Positions 18,179 to 27,948 of a stretch of DNA of 44,962 nt are shown here, one piece after another. Every line of letters starts with the position of its first letter. The first letter of the stretch is position 1. The stretch spans positions 1-44,962 of the forward strand of contig JAFUOJ010000026.1 in assembly GCA_017481945.1 (NCBI GenBank), read 5' to 3'. The translations under genes were made by a program, and so were the position numbers. This DNA is from Parabacteroides sp. Lineage in GTDB: Bacteria > Bacteroidota > Bacteroidia > Bacteroidales > Tannerellaceae. A model generated the notes under the pieces. That model did not search any database and was not told where the DNA came from. It saw only the letters and a program-made list of their open reading frames with translations.

Positions 18179-19645
18179 ATGGAGCAAAATCCGACAAAAC
18201 GTCCTTCCCCTTTACTATCATTGGTTCCCATAGCAGTATTGGTAGCCTTACTGTTTGTCACTATTCGTACTTTTGGCAGTGACGCGCTAAGCGGCGGTAG
18301 TCAAATTGTACTATTAACAGCGACTGCGATCTGCTGTCTCATCGCAATGGTTCATTGCAAAGTGAGTTGGAAATCTTTGGAGATGGGGATCATAAACAAT
18401 ATCACCGGTGTAGCGACGGCTCTCATCGTCCTGTTGATTATAGGAGCTTTATCCGGAAGTTGGATGATAAGCGGGGTAGTTCCTACCCTTATCTACTATG
18501 GTATGCAGATTATTCATCCCAGCTTCTTCTTGGCTTCCACCTGTATTATTTGTGCCATTGTATCCGTAATGACCGGTAGTTCGTGGACAACTATTGCCAC
18601 GATTGGGATTGCCCTGTTAGGCATCGGACAAGCACAAGGTTTCACTGACGGTTGGATAGCCGGAGCCATTATATCCGGGGCTTACTTCGGAGATAAGATC
18701 TCACCGCTCTCTGACACAACAATCTTAGCATCTACCGTTACAGATACACCGTTGTTCAGACATATCCGTTATATGCTAATCACAACTGTCCCTTCTCTGC
18801 TTATCACACTTCTTATCTTCACGATAGCAGGCTTTTCGCATGAAGCTACAGCGACAGAGCATATCGCCCAATATTCGATTGCATTAAAAGAGACTTTTCA
18901 TATTTCTCCCTGGTTACTGATAGTACCGGTCCTTACCGGAGTAATGATAGCCAAGAAGGTCCCTTCTATTATCACATTATTTATCTCTGCAGCACTGGCA
19001 GGCCTGTTTGCCCTGCTCTTCCAACCTCACTTATTACAAGAGATTTCCGGGTTACAGGTACAAGATCTACAATCGAACTTCAAAGGATTACTGATGACTT
19101 TCTATGGAGAGACCAGCATACAGACGGGGAATACTGAACTAAACGACTTAGTATCTACACGCGGAATGGCAGGAATGCTGGATACCATCTGGTTGATTCT
19201 TTGCGCAATGTGCTTTGGAGGTGCGATGGCAGGCAGCGGTATGTTAGAAAGTATTACATCGGTCTTTGTCCGATTCATCAAGGGGACAGTAGGCTTAGTC
19301 TCTTCCACTGTGGCCTCTGGGCTATTCCTTAATATTTGTACGGCAGACCAATATATTTCCATTATCTTAAGTGGAAATATGTTCAAAGATATTTATGAAA
19401 AGCGAGGGTATGAGAATCGATTGCTGAGCCGTACCGTAGAAGACTCTGTCACAGTCACATCTGTACTGATTCCTTGGAACACCTGCGGTATGACGCAAGC
19501 CACCATCCTTGGGGTTGCCACATTCACCTACCTTCCCTACTGTTTTTTTAACTTAATCAGCCCATTGATGAGTATTATCATTGCCTCTCTTGGGTTTAAA
19601 ATATACAAGAAAAATGAAAAAGCTGAAAGTATCGTTATTAGCTAA
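18179..19645 (+). CDS. nhaC: Na+/H+ antiporter NhaC family protein
   Basis: A 488-residue integral membrane protein with about 11-12 hydrophobic segments. Family hallmarks include TGSSWTTIATIGIAL, SGAYFGDKISPLSDTTILAS and, near the C-terminus, SVLIPWNTCGMTQATILGVATFTYLPY. NhaC exchangers expel sodium, sometimes coupled to malate/lactate, across the inner membrane. Its end overlaps the next transporter by 32 bases if that gene starts at 19614, which implies one transcript and translational coupling. Confidence 0.9.
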   Translation: MEQNPTKRPSPLLSLVPIAVLVALLFVTIRTFGSDALSGGSQIVLLTATAICCLIAMVHCKVSWKSLEMGIINNITGVATALIVLLIIGALSGSWMISGVVPTLIYYGMQIIHPSFFLASTCIICAIVSVMTGSSWTTIATIGIALLGIGQAQGFTDGWIAGAIISGAYFGDKISPLSDTTILASTVTDTPLFRHIRYMLITTVPSLLITLLIFTIAGFSHEATATEHIAQYSIALKETFHISPWLLIVPVLTGVMIAKKVPSIITLFISAALAGLFALLFQPHLLQEISGLQVQDLQSNFKGLLMTFYGETSIQTGNTELNDLVSTRGMAGMLDTIWLILCAMCFGGAMAGSGMLESITSVFVRFIKGTVGLVSSTVASGLFLNICTADQYISIILSGNMFKDIYEKRGYENRLLSRTVEDSVTVTSVLIPWNTCGMTQATILGVATFTYLPYCFFNLISPLMSIIIASLGFKIYKKNEKAESIVIS

Positions 19646-20795
19646 AGTAGCTATCGCCATTGTAGCCGGTGTTGTATTCGGACAATTTCTGCCCGATGGA
19701 ATCACCCGTATCTTTGTTACATTTAATTCATTATTTGGGAACTTCCTCTCCTTTGCTATTCCTCTTATTATTTTAGGATTAGTCGCCCCTGCCATTGGGG
19801 AGTTAGGGAAAGGAGCAGGGAAACTACTGGTAATAACCACGCTGATCGCTTACGGGTCAACTATTTTCTCAGGGTTCTTCACCTACTTCAACTGTGCGGC
19901 CCTCTTCCCGAATATTTTGCCGGTCAATACGGAATTGACAGCGATGGAAAATCCAGGAGATTTCATGCTGCTGCCCTACTTTACGGTAGCCATGCCTCCG
20001 TTAATGGACGTCATGACCGCTCTGCTACTCTCCTTCACAATCGGCTTAGGACTTTCCTATATAGAGGGGACCACTTTACGAGACGCCTTCTCAGACTTTC
20101 AGAAAATCATCACGAAGCTCATCGAAACAGTGATTATCCCTCTACTTCCGCTTCATATCTTTGGTATCTTTTTAAACATGACGGTCAGCGGACAGGTGAT
20201 GAGCGTGATCAGCATGTTCTTAAAGGTCATCTTAGTTATCTTTGTTTTGCATGTCCTATTGCTACTCATTCAGTTTGCAATTGCAGGAAGCGCCAGTGGG
20301 AAGAATCCGCTTAAGTTATTAAAGAACATGCTTCCGGCCTATGCCACCGCTTTAGGAACCCAATCGTCAGCCGCAACAATACCGGTGACTTTAGCACAAA
20401 CCATAAAGAATGGAGTACGCGAAACGATAGCCATTTTTGTAATTCCCCTTTGTGCGACCATCCACTTGGCCGGCAGTACGATGAAGATTACAGCCTGTGC
20501 TATGGCCATCATGTATATGTCCGGAATGCCTGTAACACTTTCCACCTTTGCCGGCTTCATCATGATGTTAGGTATCACGATGGTAGCCGCACCGGGAGTA
20601 CCCGGAGGAGCCATCATGGCCGCTTTAGGAATCTTACAAAGCATGTTAGGATTCAACGAGACATTGCAGGCCCTAATGATTGCCCTCTATATCGCTATGG
20701 ATAGTTTCGGCACAGCTTGTAACGTTACAGGAGATGGTGCCATCGCAGTCCTCGTCGACAAAATCGCCGGAGGGAAACAGGGTAAGAAAGAATAA
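19614..20795 (+). CDS. Dicarboxylate/amino acid:cation symporter (DAACS family)
   Basis: A 393-residue inner membrane carrier of the GltP/DctA family. The conserved reentrant loop appears as SSAATIPVTL near residue 245, then IPLCATIHLAGSTMK, APGVPGGAIMAALGIL and the substrate/sodium site region NVTGDGAIAVLVDKI at the end. I chose ATG 19614 (MKKLKVSLLAK) because it gives the normal first helix; an upstream ATG at 19581 in frame would add 11 unrelated residues. Members import glutamate, aspartate, serine or C4 acids with sodium or protons; the substrate is not evident. The pairing with NhaC suggests sodium-gradient coupling. Confidence 0.88.
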   Translation: MKKLKVSLLAKVAIAIVAGVVFGQFLPDGITRIFVTFNSLFGNFLSFAIPLIILGLVAPAIGELGKGAGKLLVITTLIAYGSTIFSGFFTYFNCAALFPNILPVNTELTAMENPGDFMLLPYFTVAMPPLMDVMTALLLSFTIGLGLSYIEGTTLRDAFSDFQKIITKLIETVIIPLLPLHIFGIFLNMTVSGQVMSVISMFLKVILVIFVLHVLLLLIQFAIAGSASGKNPLKLLKNMLPAYATALGTQSSAATIPVTLAQTIKNGVRETIAIFVIPLCATIHLAGSTMKITACAMAIMYMSGMPVTLSTFAGFIMMLGITMVAAPGVPGGAIMAALGILQSMLGFNETLQALMIALYIAMDSFGTACNVTGDGAIAVLVDKIAGGKQGKKE

Positions 20796-20820
20796 CAATT
20801 TATTTTGTTATTCTTTCTTA
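20783..20820 (+). terminator. Hairpin at the end of the nhaC-symporter operon
   Basis: A perfect 16-bp stem (20783-20798 with 20805-20820) and 6-base loop. The stop codon of the symporter gene (20793-20795) lies within the left arm. The following T run is poor, so it may act more as an RNA-stabilising end. Confidence 0.6.
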
Positions 20821-21358
20821 CAATAACTTTTATCAAAGTATATATTCTCCTCCCCTTATACATATATGTAACCTATGAAAGAAGCAATTAGATTAAACGA
20901 GGTTGTTACTACTTCATAGAAAACATACATTGAGGGGAATATCTCTTCTTCAACCATCTTGCATGTCTTTCAACACTGTATCCTCTGTCATGTCCCTCTT
21001 TATAGAAGAACTCTAATTATTCAAAGATTCTAAAAAAGAGCTCCAAACGTTTTGTCTCTTCAAAAATATTTTTTTTGTAACGTATTAGAAAAAATAACGT
21101 AGAAGCGTTTCGACATTACCTTGCTTTGAAATCTCGACAATTTCATTTATCCAAGATAATAAAAATAGCTCCTACGTAGATGTTTGTTATATATAAATCT
21201 TTGACAGGGATAATTATATACTAGCATAAAGCGTAGGACTATTGTTTCATCATTGGGTAAGGGCAGTCGAGAGCCTCAAAGTAGTGATAAAAGATAGTCT
21301 CTCGCTTCTTTTTTTGTATCAATGTAGACCGGAGGAGACAGGAAAGCTATATATAGTT
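20821..21358. other. Gap with no recognisable gene
   Basis: A 538-base AT-rich stretch between the transporter hairpin and the acetyltransferase relic. Only short frames occur and none resembles a known family. It is probably decayed sequence linked to the relic that follows. Confidence 0.4.
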
Positions 21359-21901
21359 ATGAGGCAAATTATAACATATATTTTATCTAATTATTATAGA
21401 TACTCAGGTAAAATAATACCTTTTGGGAAACCATTTTTAATAGCCTCGGTAAAAATCATTGTTTCTTTTATTGCTTCTGACTCTGTTTATCTATGAAAAA
21501 GAATATTTTATATCCTATAGCAAGAATTATGCATTTTCAATTATCTAGAAAATATGGAATACCAATACCTACTACGACTCAAATTGGATATGGTTTATAT
21601 ATTGGGTAGGGGTATCATTATTAATGGTGGAACCATAATAGGAAATAATTGTAACATAAGTCAGTTTTTAACAATTGGTACAAATAAAAACACACCTGCA
21701 ATAATCGGAGATAATGTATACATTGGTCCCAATGTATGTATTGTAGAAAATGTAAATATTGGAAATAACTCTTCTATTAGCGCAGGATCTGTTGCGGTGA
21801 AAGATGTTCCTGAAAATTCAACAGTTGCGGGTGTTCCAGCAAAGGTTATTTCATATAAGCTTCCAGGACGTTTTGTGAACAGAAGATGGAGAATAGAATA
21901 G
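21359..21901 (+). pseudogene. Broken serine O-acetyltransferase-like hexapeptide transferase
   Basis: Read across frames, this is one roughly 180-codon gene. Frame one starts at ATG 21359 with an N-terminal part containing LSNYYRYSGKIIPFGK. Near the A run at 21451-21455 similarity moves to another frame, where KKNILYPIARIMHFQLSRKYG and IPIPTTTQIGYGLYIG follow; that frame has a TGA at 21478-21480 where Trp is expected and ends at TAG near 21608. The original frame then resumes with INGGTIIGNNCNISQ, IGDNVYIGPN and VAGVPAKVIS. The two shifts cancel. Family members are CysE-like acetyltransferases common in polysaccharide loci. An in-frame ATG at 21554 leaves the hexapeptide part open, but without the correct N-terminus. 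Confidence 0.75.
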
Positions 21902-21916
21902 TATAAGGTCTTTATA

Positions 21917-21965
21917 CTAAGAAGCTTCATCCTTTTATAAAATGAAACTTCTTAGCTATTTTTAT
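21917..21965 (+). terminator. Terminator after the acetyltransferase relic
   Basis: A 14-bp stem with one mismatch (21917-21930 with 21942-21955), followed by CTATTTTTATT. Confidence 0.7.
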
Positions 21966-22030
21966 TAATTTAAAAAACATATATTTAATTGACATAATAA
22001 ATTTTACAACTCCTTATAGTTACAAGATAT

Positions 22031-24355
22031 TTAGAGAGACTTTCCCCAGTTGTAATTCGGTTTATCAGATACTACCAGCTCTAAAGTACCTCCTTTAACT
22101 ATATCTTGATAGTCAATATAACACTTATCATAGGGTTGTCCATTCAAAGTAGCCGATTGGATATAGGTATTCTTTTCAGATTGTCCTTTCGCTGTAATAA
22201 TAAATTGCTTCCCTTCTCCAACTTCTACAACAACACGATCAAATGAAGGGGTAAAAAGTTCCATGCGTGTATCTCCCGGACAAATCGGATGCATACCAAT
22301 AGAAGCTAAGATATACCAAGCAGACATCTGTCCTACATCTTCATTTCCCACCAATCCTTTCACTTCATTCTTATAGGCATGCTGGCAGATGAAACGTGCC
22401 CAATATTGTGTTTTCCAAGGTTGCCCTAACCGATTATAGAGAAATGGGACATGATGTACAGGTTCATTAGCGTGGTTATAATATTTATTCCAAAGGAAAT
22501 GTGTGGGCGTATTCTCAAACATATAGTCCAATTCGGCCAACGTCTTCTCTTTTCCTCCCATCAATTGAATCAGTCCGTCAATATCATGTGGGACAAACCA
22601 ACCTTGTTGGAATGGATTTGACTCTACACTACCATACGATTCTTTGAGTCTTCCCTCTTCCGGCCAGGGCAAAAAGTTTCCTTTTTCATCACGCGGTCGA
22701 AAGCTTTGTTTCTCCTTATCGTAAATATTCTTATAGGATAAAGCTAAATTTCTATATCTCTTTTCATCATCAGTCTTTCCTAACTCTTTTGCCAGTTCCG
22801 CCATACACCATTCAGTATAAGCATATTCCAATGTCTGTGAAATGGAATTTGGAGAATATCCGAATGAGCTGTTCCCAAACAGATGAGAAGTATAATCGGC
22901 ATATTTCCATGCCTTCTCTATATCATATCCTCGAATACCTTTTCTATAAGCGTCTACCAAAACAGATATTGCCGGATTACCAACCATACACCCGGTATAA
23001 GCATTCAGAAATTCCCAACGCTCAAGATAATTCTTACCACTCTCTTCTGCCAAGGATATTAAAGAATTCAACATATCTTGAATAACATCCGGACGAATAA
23101 TCGTAAGCAAAGGCATTTCACTACGGAACACATCCCACCCACTGAAAATAGTACGTTTCTGGAAATCCTTCGTCTCATGAACTTGCTTATCCCCACCGAT
23201 ATATTTACCATCAACATCAGCATACAGACGAGGGTCAATCATAGTACGATACAATGCTGTATAAAAGATCTTTTTCTTTTCCTCATCAGTTGTTTCTACT
23301 TGAATCTTAGATAAAGCCTGTTCCCATCGTTCTTGGTTCTCCCGTAAAGTTTTAGTAAAGTTCCAATGAGAGATTTCCGCCTCCAAATTCTTTTTAGCTC
23401 CTGCTTCACTGACAAAAGAGATACCGGCTTTCATCTGTACCTTTTCATCCTTCCGGGTTTCAAACTCTGTAAAAAATCCGATGTGTTCTCCTTTAAATTC
23501 CCGTACACCTTCATGGATTTGGGCTTTTGCGACTAACTCTTGAAAGGCTTTGCTCTCGACAAACTGACGTTTACGTTCTTGTCCCTCCGGAATTGTAACA
23601 GACCACACTCCGTATTTCTTTAATGGTTTAGAGAACTGAGCATAGAAATAGACAACATAATCTGCCTTACCGACACCATTTCCCCAACCACCTCCATCAG
23701 GAGTACAAACCATCTTTCCCGCAATTGAATGCTCATCTACCACTTTAACCTCTTGCCAAACCGAAGTTCCCCCAACACGTCTTGCCAAATCTATTTGAAT
23801 ACGAGACTGTATATGGGCAGGATAAGTAAATTGCAAAATACCACTATGAGGAGCCACTGTTGCCTCAGCCTTAATCTGATAGTCGGTTAACTCTACAGTA
23901 TAATATCCGGCCTCTGCTCGTTCACTTTCCTTATCATATCGGGAACGATATCCAGCATCCGGATCACTTAACTTACCGGAATTCGTATGTAACTCTCCTA
24001 CAGTCGGCATAACTAAGAAGTTTCCTAAATCTCCATACCAACCTATCCCGCTCATTTGAGTAAAAGCGAACCCCTCTATACTACGGTGTTCGTCACTATA
24101 TCCTGGACCATTATCCCCTCCAGTAATGGTATTAGGACTTAATTGCACCAACCCAAAAGGAGATGTTGCTCCGGGAATTGTCTTTCCCAAACCATGTGAA
24201 GCTCCCGCCTCTTTTATATTTGTACTTGCACCAATAAAAGGATTGACATACTTACATTTTCTCTTTTCGCCTGTTTCACCCATAGATGAACAGCCCGACA
24301 ATACCCCTAAAACAATCAGAGATAAAGCGATGATATCATGAAATGATCTTTTCAT
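22031..24355 (-). CDS. GH92 family glycoside hydrolase (alpha-mannosidase) lipoprotein
   Basis: GH92 enzymes are calcium-dependent exo-alpha-mannosidases that trim N-glycans and yeast mannan. I start the gene at ATG 24355, giving 774 residues beginning with a lipoprotein signal (VLSGC box); an ATG at 24385 would add 10 residues. Family landmarks are FIGASTN, ATSPFGLVQLSPNT, GPGYSDEHRSIEGFAFTQMSG, SGWDVFRSEMPL, and GNEDVGQMSAWYILASIGMHP near the C-terminus. It should sit on the periplasmic or outer face of the envelope. No susC/susD or other glycan genes are adjacent, so it is not in a full utilisation locus here. Confidence 0.93.
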   Translation of the reverse strand: MKRSFHDIIALSLIVLGVLSGCSSMGETGEKRKCKYVNPFIGASTNIKEAGASHGLGKTIPGATSPFGLVQLSPNTITGGDNGPGYSDEHRSIEGFAFTQMSGIGWYGDLGNFLVMPTVGELHTNSGKLSDPDAGYRSRYDKESERAEAGYYTVELTDYQIKAEATVAPHSGILQFTYPAHIQSRIQIDLARRVGGTSVWQEVKVVDEHSIAGKMVCTPDGGGWGNGVGKADYVVYFYAQFSKPLKKYGVWSVTIPEGQERKRQFVESKAFQELVAKAQIHEGVREFKGEHIGFFTEFETRKDEKVQMKAGISFVSEAGAKKNLEAEISHWNFTKTLRENQERWEQALSKIQVETTDEEKKKIFYTALYRTMIDPRLYADVDGKYIGGDKQVHETKDFQKRTIFSGWDVFRSEMPLLTIIRPDVIQDMLNSLISLAEESGKNYLERWEFLNAYTGCMVGNPAISVLVDAYRKGIRGYDIEKAWKYADYTSHLFGNSSFGYSPNSISQTLEYAYTEWCMAELAKELGKTDDEKRYRNLALSYKNIYDKEKQSFRPRDEKGNFLPWPEEGRLKESYGSVESNPFQQGWFVPHDIDGLIQLMGGKEKTLAELDYMFENTPTHFLWNKYYNHANEPVHHVPFLYNRLGQPWKTQYWARFICQHAYKNEVKGLVGNEDVGQMSAWYILASIGMHPICPGDTRMELFTPSFDRVVVEVGEGKQFIITAKGQSEKNTYIQSATLNGQPYDKCYIDYQDIVKGGTLELVVSDKPNYNWGKSL

Positions 24356-24370
24356 ACAAGTTGCTATTAA

Positions 24371-24409
24371 TAAAAAACAGTCCATACATCCTAAAGATAT
24401 ATGGACTGT
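24371..24409 (-). terminator. Terminator after the first tricorn gene
   Basis: A perfect 10-bp stem (24377-24386 with 24400-24409) followed, on the minus strand, by TTTTTTATT. It lies directly upstream of the GH92 start. Confidence 0.8.
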
Positions 24410-24434
24410 AAATATAAAGAGAATTTCTTATATC

Positions 24435-27400
24435 TTACTTATTCCAAACCCTTGGAGTTGGAACACTCGGAAGCGATTTACGACTCTTCAATTCTTTCAT
24501 CACCTCTTCAATAGCTCGATTCAACTGTTCATCTTCCCCATTCCATTCTTTAATTGGATCATTATCAATCAAAATATCTGGGTCAACTCCATGATTCTCG
24601 ATAATCCATTCACCAGTCTTCGGATCATAACTGGTGAAAAAAGGAACACGAATGTCAGTTCCATCCATATAAGGAAGCGAACCACTGATACCAACAATAC
24701 CTCCCCAAGTACGGGTTCCTATCAACTTACCCAATCCCAATGCACGGAATCCCCACGGGAACAGGTCTCCATCGGAAGCAGAATATTTATTAATCAAACA
24801 AACCTTTGGTCCTACCTGTACCGCATCAGGAACGGTTCCAATGCGAGAAGAGCCACGACGCATAGTCAAGCGATAGGGTTCACGAGATAAACGTTCCAAT
24901 ATCATTGGAGAAACATTTCCTCCTCCATTCGCACGGTCATCAATAATCAGCCCCTCCTTATCCAACTGAGGATAGAAATAACGAGAAAATTCATTTAAGC
25001 CTTCCGGTCCCATATCAGGAATATAGATATAGCCAATCTTACCATTAGAGGCTTCATCTACTTTCTTAATATTCTCCTGTATCCAATTATAGTGATACAA
25101 CGAATATTCCTCTTCCAACGGACTAATCACAATCTTACGAGCCCCTGTCAACTGAGGTTTACTATTCAGAGAGATTTCAGTAGGGACATCCGCCTTTCCA
25201 ACTAACAAAGCATACATATCCTTTACACTATTGGTTGGAACCCCATCAATAGCTACAATATATTCACCCGCCTTTGCTTCTATTCCCGGTTCTTGTAAAG
25301 GTGACCTCAATTTTTCATTCCAAGAAGCTCCTTGTAAGATCTTTTCCAAACGGAAGAAACCACTCTTATCTCGAGAAACTTCAGCTCCCAACAATCCCGT
25401 TTTAATGCGTTCCGGACGTTCCATCTCACCCGGATTTACATACGCATGTCCACAATTCAACTCCCCTATCATTTCTCCAATAATATAGTTTAGATCCAGA
25501 CGGGTCTTAACATAAGGAAGCAAAGTAGCATATTTAGCTTTCATCTGTTTCCAGTCTACCCCATGCATATTTTCTACATAGAAACCATCTCGATAAGCAC
25601 GCCATGCCTCATCAAAGATTTGTGCCCATTCCTGCGGATAATCTACTGTAATCTGCATATTTGATAGATTTACCGGATTAGAAAGATTCGCTTTCCCTGT
25701 CGGAATATCTGTTACATAAAGTGTCCTTCCTTTAGAGAAGATAGCCTTTTTGCCTCTTGGTTCTACAGTCATCATAGCTCCATCCGCTACAACCTCTTCC
25801 TTCTGTTTCTTCAAATCATAAACTGTAGTTCCTCCTCGTTTCCAATAATATACACGCTTACCATCTGAATAGAAATTTCTATAATAAGAAGGGGCTATCG
25901 GAAGTTTAACGATTCGTTCCGTAATACCCTCCGGATCAAATTGAACCGTTGATGTTGTTTTATCTCCTTTTGCTGTTTCCTCTTTCTTCACACCCGTTTG
26001 TACTTCTATCTTAACAGTCGCAACCTCTGCGTCCTTCTCTATAAAAGGAGATGGAGTCTCCTTGGATAACAGAGCTAAATACACTCCCTGCATATTATTA
26101 TATACATGATTCCATTCCAAAGAGCCGTAGGTAGGATTAAAGTCACGTGCGGAAGCAAAAATCAAATACTTTCCATCTGTACTAAATACAGGAGAAGAGG
26201 AATCATACCATTTGTCTGTTACAGGATATTCTTTCTTCGCTGCTAAATTATAGACATAAACAATACTATAATCATTCTCAGCAATACGAGTATAAGTCAA
26301 CCATTTACTATCCGGAGAGAAGGTCACTCCACGCGGTTCTCCTTTCGGATCTTGTAACAAAGTTGTTACCTGCTTAGAAGTTAGATCCAATAAATTCAAA
26401 CGGTTCTTACGGTCTACATAAACAATCTTCTTTGCGTCAGGACTCCATTCAAAACCACGGATATAGGTGGTATTTCCCTTTGTCAATTGAACAGGTTCTC
26501 CACCTGTCACCTCCTGTAAATAGAGTTCTGTTTCTCCGGTTTTATCTGAAATATAGACAATAGATTTACCATCGGGTGACCATTGAGCAGCTCGATCATG
26601 TGCACCCGGTGAACGAGTAATATTTTTAGTAACTCCTTTCTCTGCAGGCAAATTAAGAACCTCCCCACGGGCAGTAATCGCTAATCGCTCGCCATCCGGG
26701 GAAAGACTGGTAGCCGTTATATATCCAGCTCCATTCTTTATTTCACTCCGAGCATAAATATTATCAGATGTCAAAGTAATATTCACCTTCTCAGGTTTCT
26801 TTGCGATAGCATCCATCTTATAAATGTAACCTCCATTCTCAAAGACGATTGTATTTCCATTTGCACTTGGAAACTTAATATCGTACTCTGTAAAGTCAGT
26901 CACCTTCTTTGTCTCTTTTGTCTTTGTATTATAAACAAACAGATTCATCGTTCGATCCCGGTCAGAAATAAAGAAAATCTCATCCCCAATCCACATAGGA
27001 ATAATGTCTTGTGCCGGATTATTCGTGATATTTTCTACCGTCTTCTTTGCCGGATTATAAATCCAAACGTCATCTGCCATACCTCCTTTATAGTATTTCC
27101 AAGTACGGAACTCACGCATAACCCGATTATATGCCAACTGTTTTCCATCTGGAGAGTAACTACAAAACCCTCCTTCCGGTAATGGTATTACCTCCGACAA
27201 ACCACCTTCTTTATCTACCGTAAAAAGTTTACCGCTAAAACCATCACCGATACGATTCCGATATACAATCCGATTACCATCCGGAGTCCAATTCATCACA
27301 ATATTATTAGGTCCCATACGATCTCCCAAGTCATCCCGACTATTTGTCGCTGTATAGGTTATACGCAAAGGTTCTCCTCCCGTTGCTGGAACCGTATAGA

Positions 27401-27668
27401 CTTCTGTATTTCCATCATATTGTCCGGTAAAAGCAATCGTTTGTCCATCCGGAGAAAAACGAGGAAACATTTCATACCCAATATGCGAAGTCAAACGCTT
27501 AGCTTCACCTCCCGTCACCGGAACTTTATAAAGATCTCCCGCATAGGAGAAAACGATCTCCTGTCCATTCGTCGCTGGGAAACGCAATAAACGAGCTTCC
27601 TCTTTTGCAATCAAAAGCGAAGGGACACCGATCAAAAGTAATAAAGAAAAAATAAAACTCTTTTTCAT
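24435..27668 (-). CDS. Tricorn-like S41 family protease, paralogue 1
   Basis: A 1077-residue protein exported by a signal peptide (about 21 residues). It has two beta-propeller regions made of PD40/WD40-like repeats (many SPDGK-type turns, residues about 25-600), a tricorn C1 core (FYVENMHGVDWKQMKAKY), GELNCGHAYV with the catalytic His, a PDZ domain (VAIDGVPTNSVKDM), and the S41 part with ANGGGNVS and the nucleophile Ser near 965 in YSASDGD, then KLIGTRTWGG. Archaeal tricorn trims proteasome peptides in the cytoplasm; this one is in the envelope and probably degrades peptides there. A close-length paralogue lies head to head with it. Confidence 0.9.
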   Translation of the reverse strand: MKKSFIFSLLLLIGVPSLLIAKEEARLLRFPATNGQEIVFSYAGDLYKVPVTGGEAKRLTSHIGYEMFPRFSPDGQTIAFTGQYDGNTEVYTVPATGGEPLRITYTATNSRDDLGDRMGPNNIVMNWTPDGNRIVYRNRIGDGFSGKLFTVDKEGGLSEVIPLPEGGFCSYSPDGKQLAYNRVMREFRTWKYYKGGMADDVWIYNPAKKTVENITNNPAQDIIPMWIGDEIFFISDRDRTMNLFVYNTKTKETKKVTDFTEYDIKFPSANGNTIVFENGGYIYKMDAIAKKPEKVNITLTSDNIYARSEIKNGAGYITATSLSPDGERLAITARGEVLNLPAEKGVTKNITRSPGAHDRAAQWSPDGKSIVYISDKTGETELYLQEVTGGEPVQLTKGNTTYIRGFEWSPDAKKIVYVDRKNRLNLLDLTSKQVTTLLQDPKGEPRGVTFSPDSKWLTYTRIAENDYSIVYVYNLAAKKEYPVTDKWYDSSSPVFSTDGKYLIFASARDFNPTYGSLEWNHVYNNMQGVYLALLSKETPSPFIEKDAEVATVKIEVQTGVKKEETAKGDKTTSTVQFDPEGITERIVKLPIAPSYYRNFYSDGKRVYYWKRGGTTVYDLKKQKEEVVADGAMMTVEPRGKKAIFSKGRTLYVTDIPTGKANLSNPVNLSNMQITVDYPQEWAQIFDEAWRAYRDGFYVENMHGVDWKQMKAKYATLLPYVKTRLDLNYIIGEMIGELNCGHAYVNPGEMERPERIKTGLLGAEVSRDKSGFFRLEKILQGASWNEKLRSPLQEPGIEAKAGEYIVAIDGVPTNSVKDMYALLVGKADVPTEISLNSKPQLTGARKIVISPLEEEYSLYHYNWIQENIKKVDEASNGKIGYIYIPDMGPEGLNEFSRYFYPQLDKEGLIIDDRANGGGNVSPMILERLSREPYRLTMRRGSSRIGTVPDAVQVGPKVCLINKYSASDGDLFPWGFRALGLGKLIGTRTWGGIVGISGSLPYMDGTDIRVPFFTSYDPKTGEWIIENHGVDPDILIDNDPIKEWNGEDEQLNRAIEEVMKELKSRKSLPSVPTPRVWNK

Positions 27669-27693
27669 ATCTATTTGTTATTTAGTCCACCAA

Positions 27694-27701
27694 CAAAGAT
27701 A
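27694..27701 (-). promoter_or_regulatory. Promoter -7 box for tricorn paralogue 1
   Basis: TATCTTTG on the minus strand, 25 bases before the ATG at 27668. The -33 region is T-rich, without an exact TTTG. Confidence 0.45.
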
Positions 27702-27730
27702 GAAAAAGAAAGTAGGAAGGGAATAAAAAA

Positions 27731-27817
27731 CGTGGGAATTATGTTTTTACTGAAATGAGGTACCTCGAAAACCTACACAATAAAAATCACAATACCCACG
27801 CCTTAAGTTTTACTTAA
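27731..27817. repeat. Cluster of inverted repeats between the divergent tricorn genes
   Basis: Outer arms CGTGGGAATT (27731-27740) and AATACCCACG (27791-27800) pair at 9 of 10 positions. Inside lies the palindrome GAGGTACCTC (27757-27766), and just right of it TTAAGT-TTT-ACTTAA (27803-27817). It may be a shared operator region or a small structured RNA. No gene fits the 280-base gap. Confidence 0.4.
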
Positions 27818-27926
27818 CACAAAAGTAGTATGAAAAAGCCAATAATCCATTATTTTTTCATCTTTTTTTTCACGAATAAACGGAAGAGAAAAATCTTTTC
27901 TCTCGTTCTTTTCCCAAAGAATACTG

Positions 27927-27934
27927 TATCTTTA
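27927..27934 (+). promoter_or_regulatory. Weak promoter -7 box for tricorn paralogue 2
   Basis: TATCTTTA differs from TAnnTTTG in the last base; it is 15 bases before the ATG at 27949. Confidence 0.3.
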
Positions 27935-27948
27935 CGACTTTAAAAGCT

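Noticed and set aside
21242-21358. Extension of the acetyltransferase relic upstream to a TTG at 21242
   Set aside because: The added residues do not resemble the family; ATG 21359 fits the known N-terminus.
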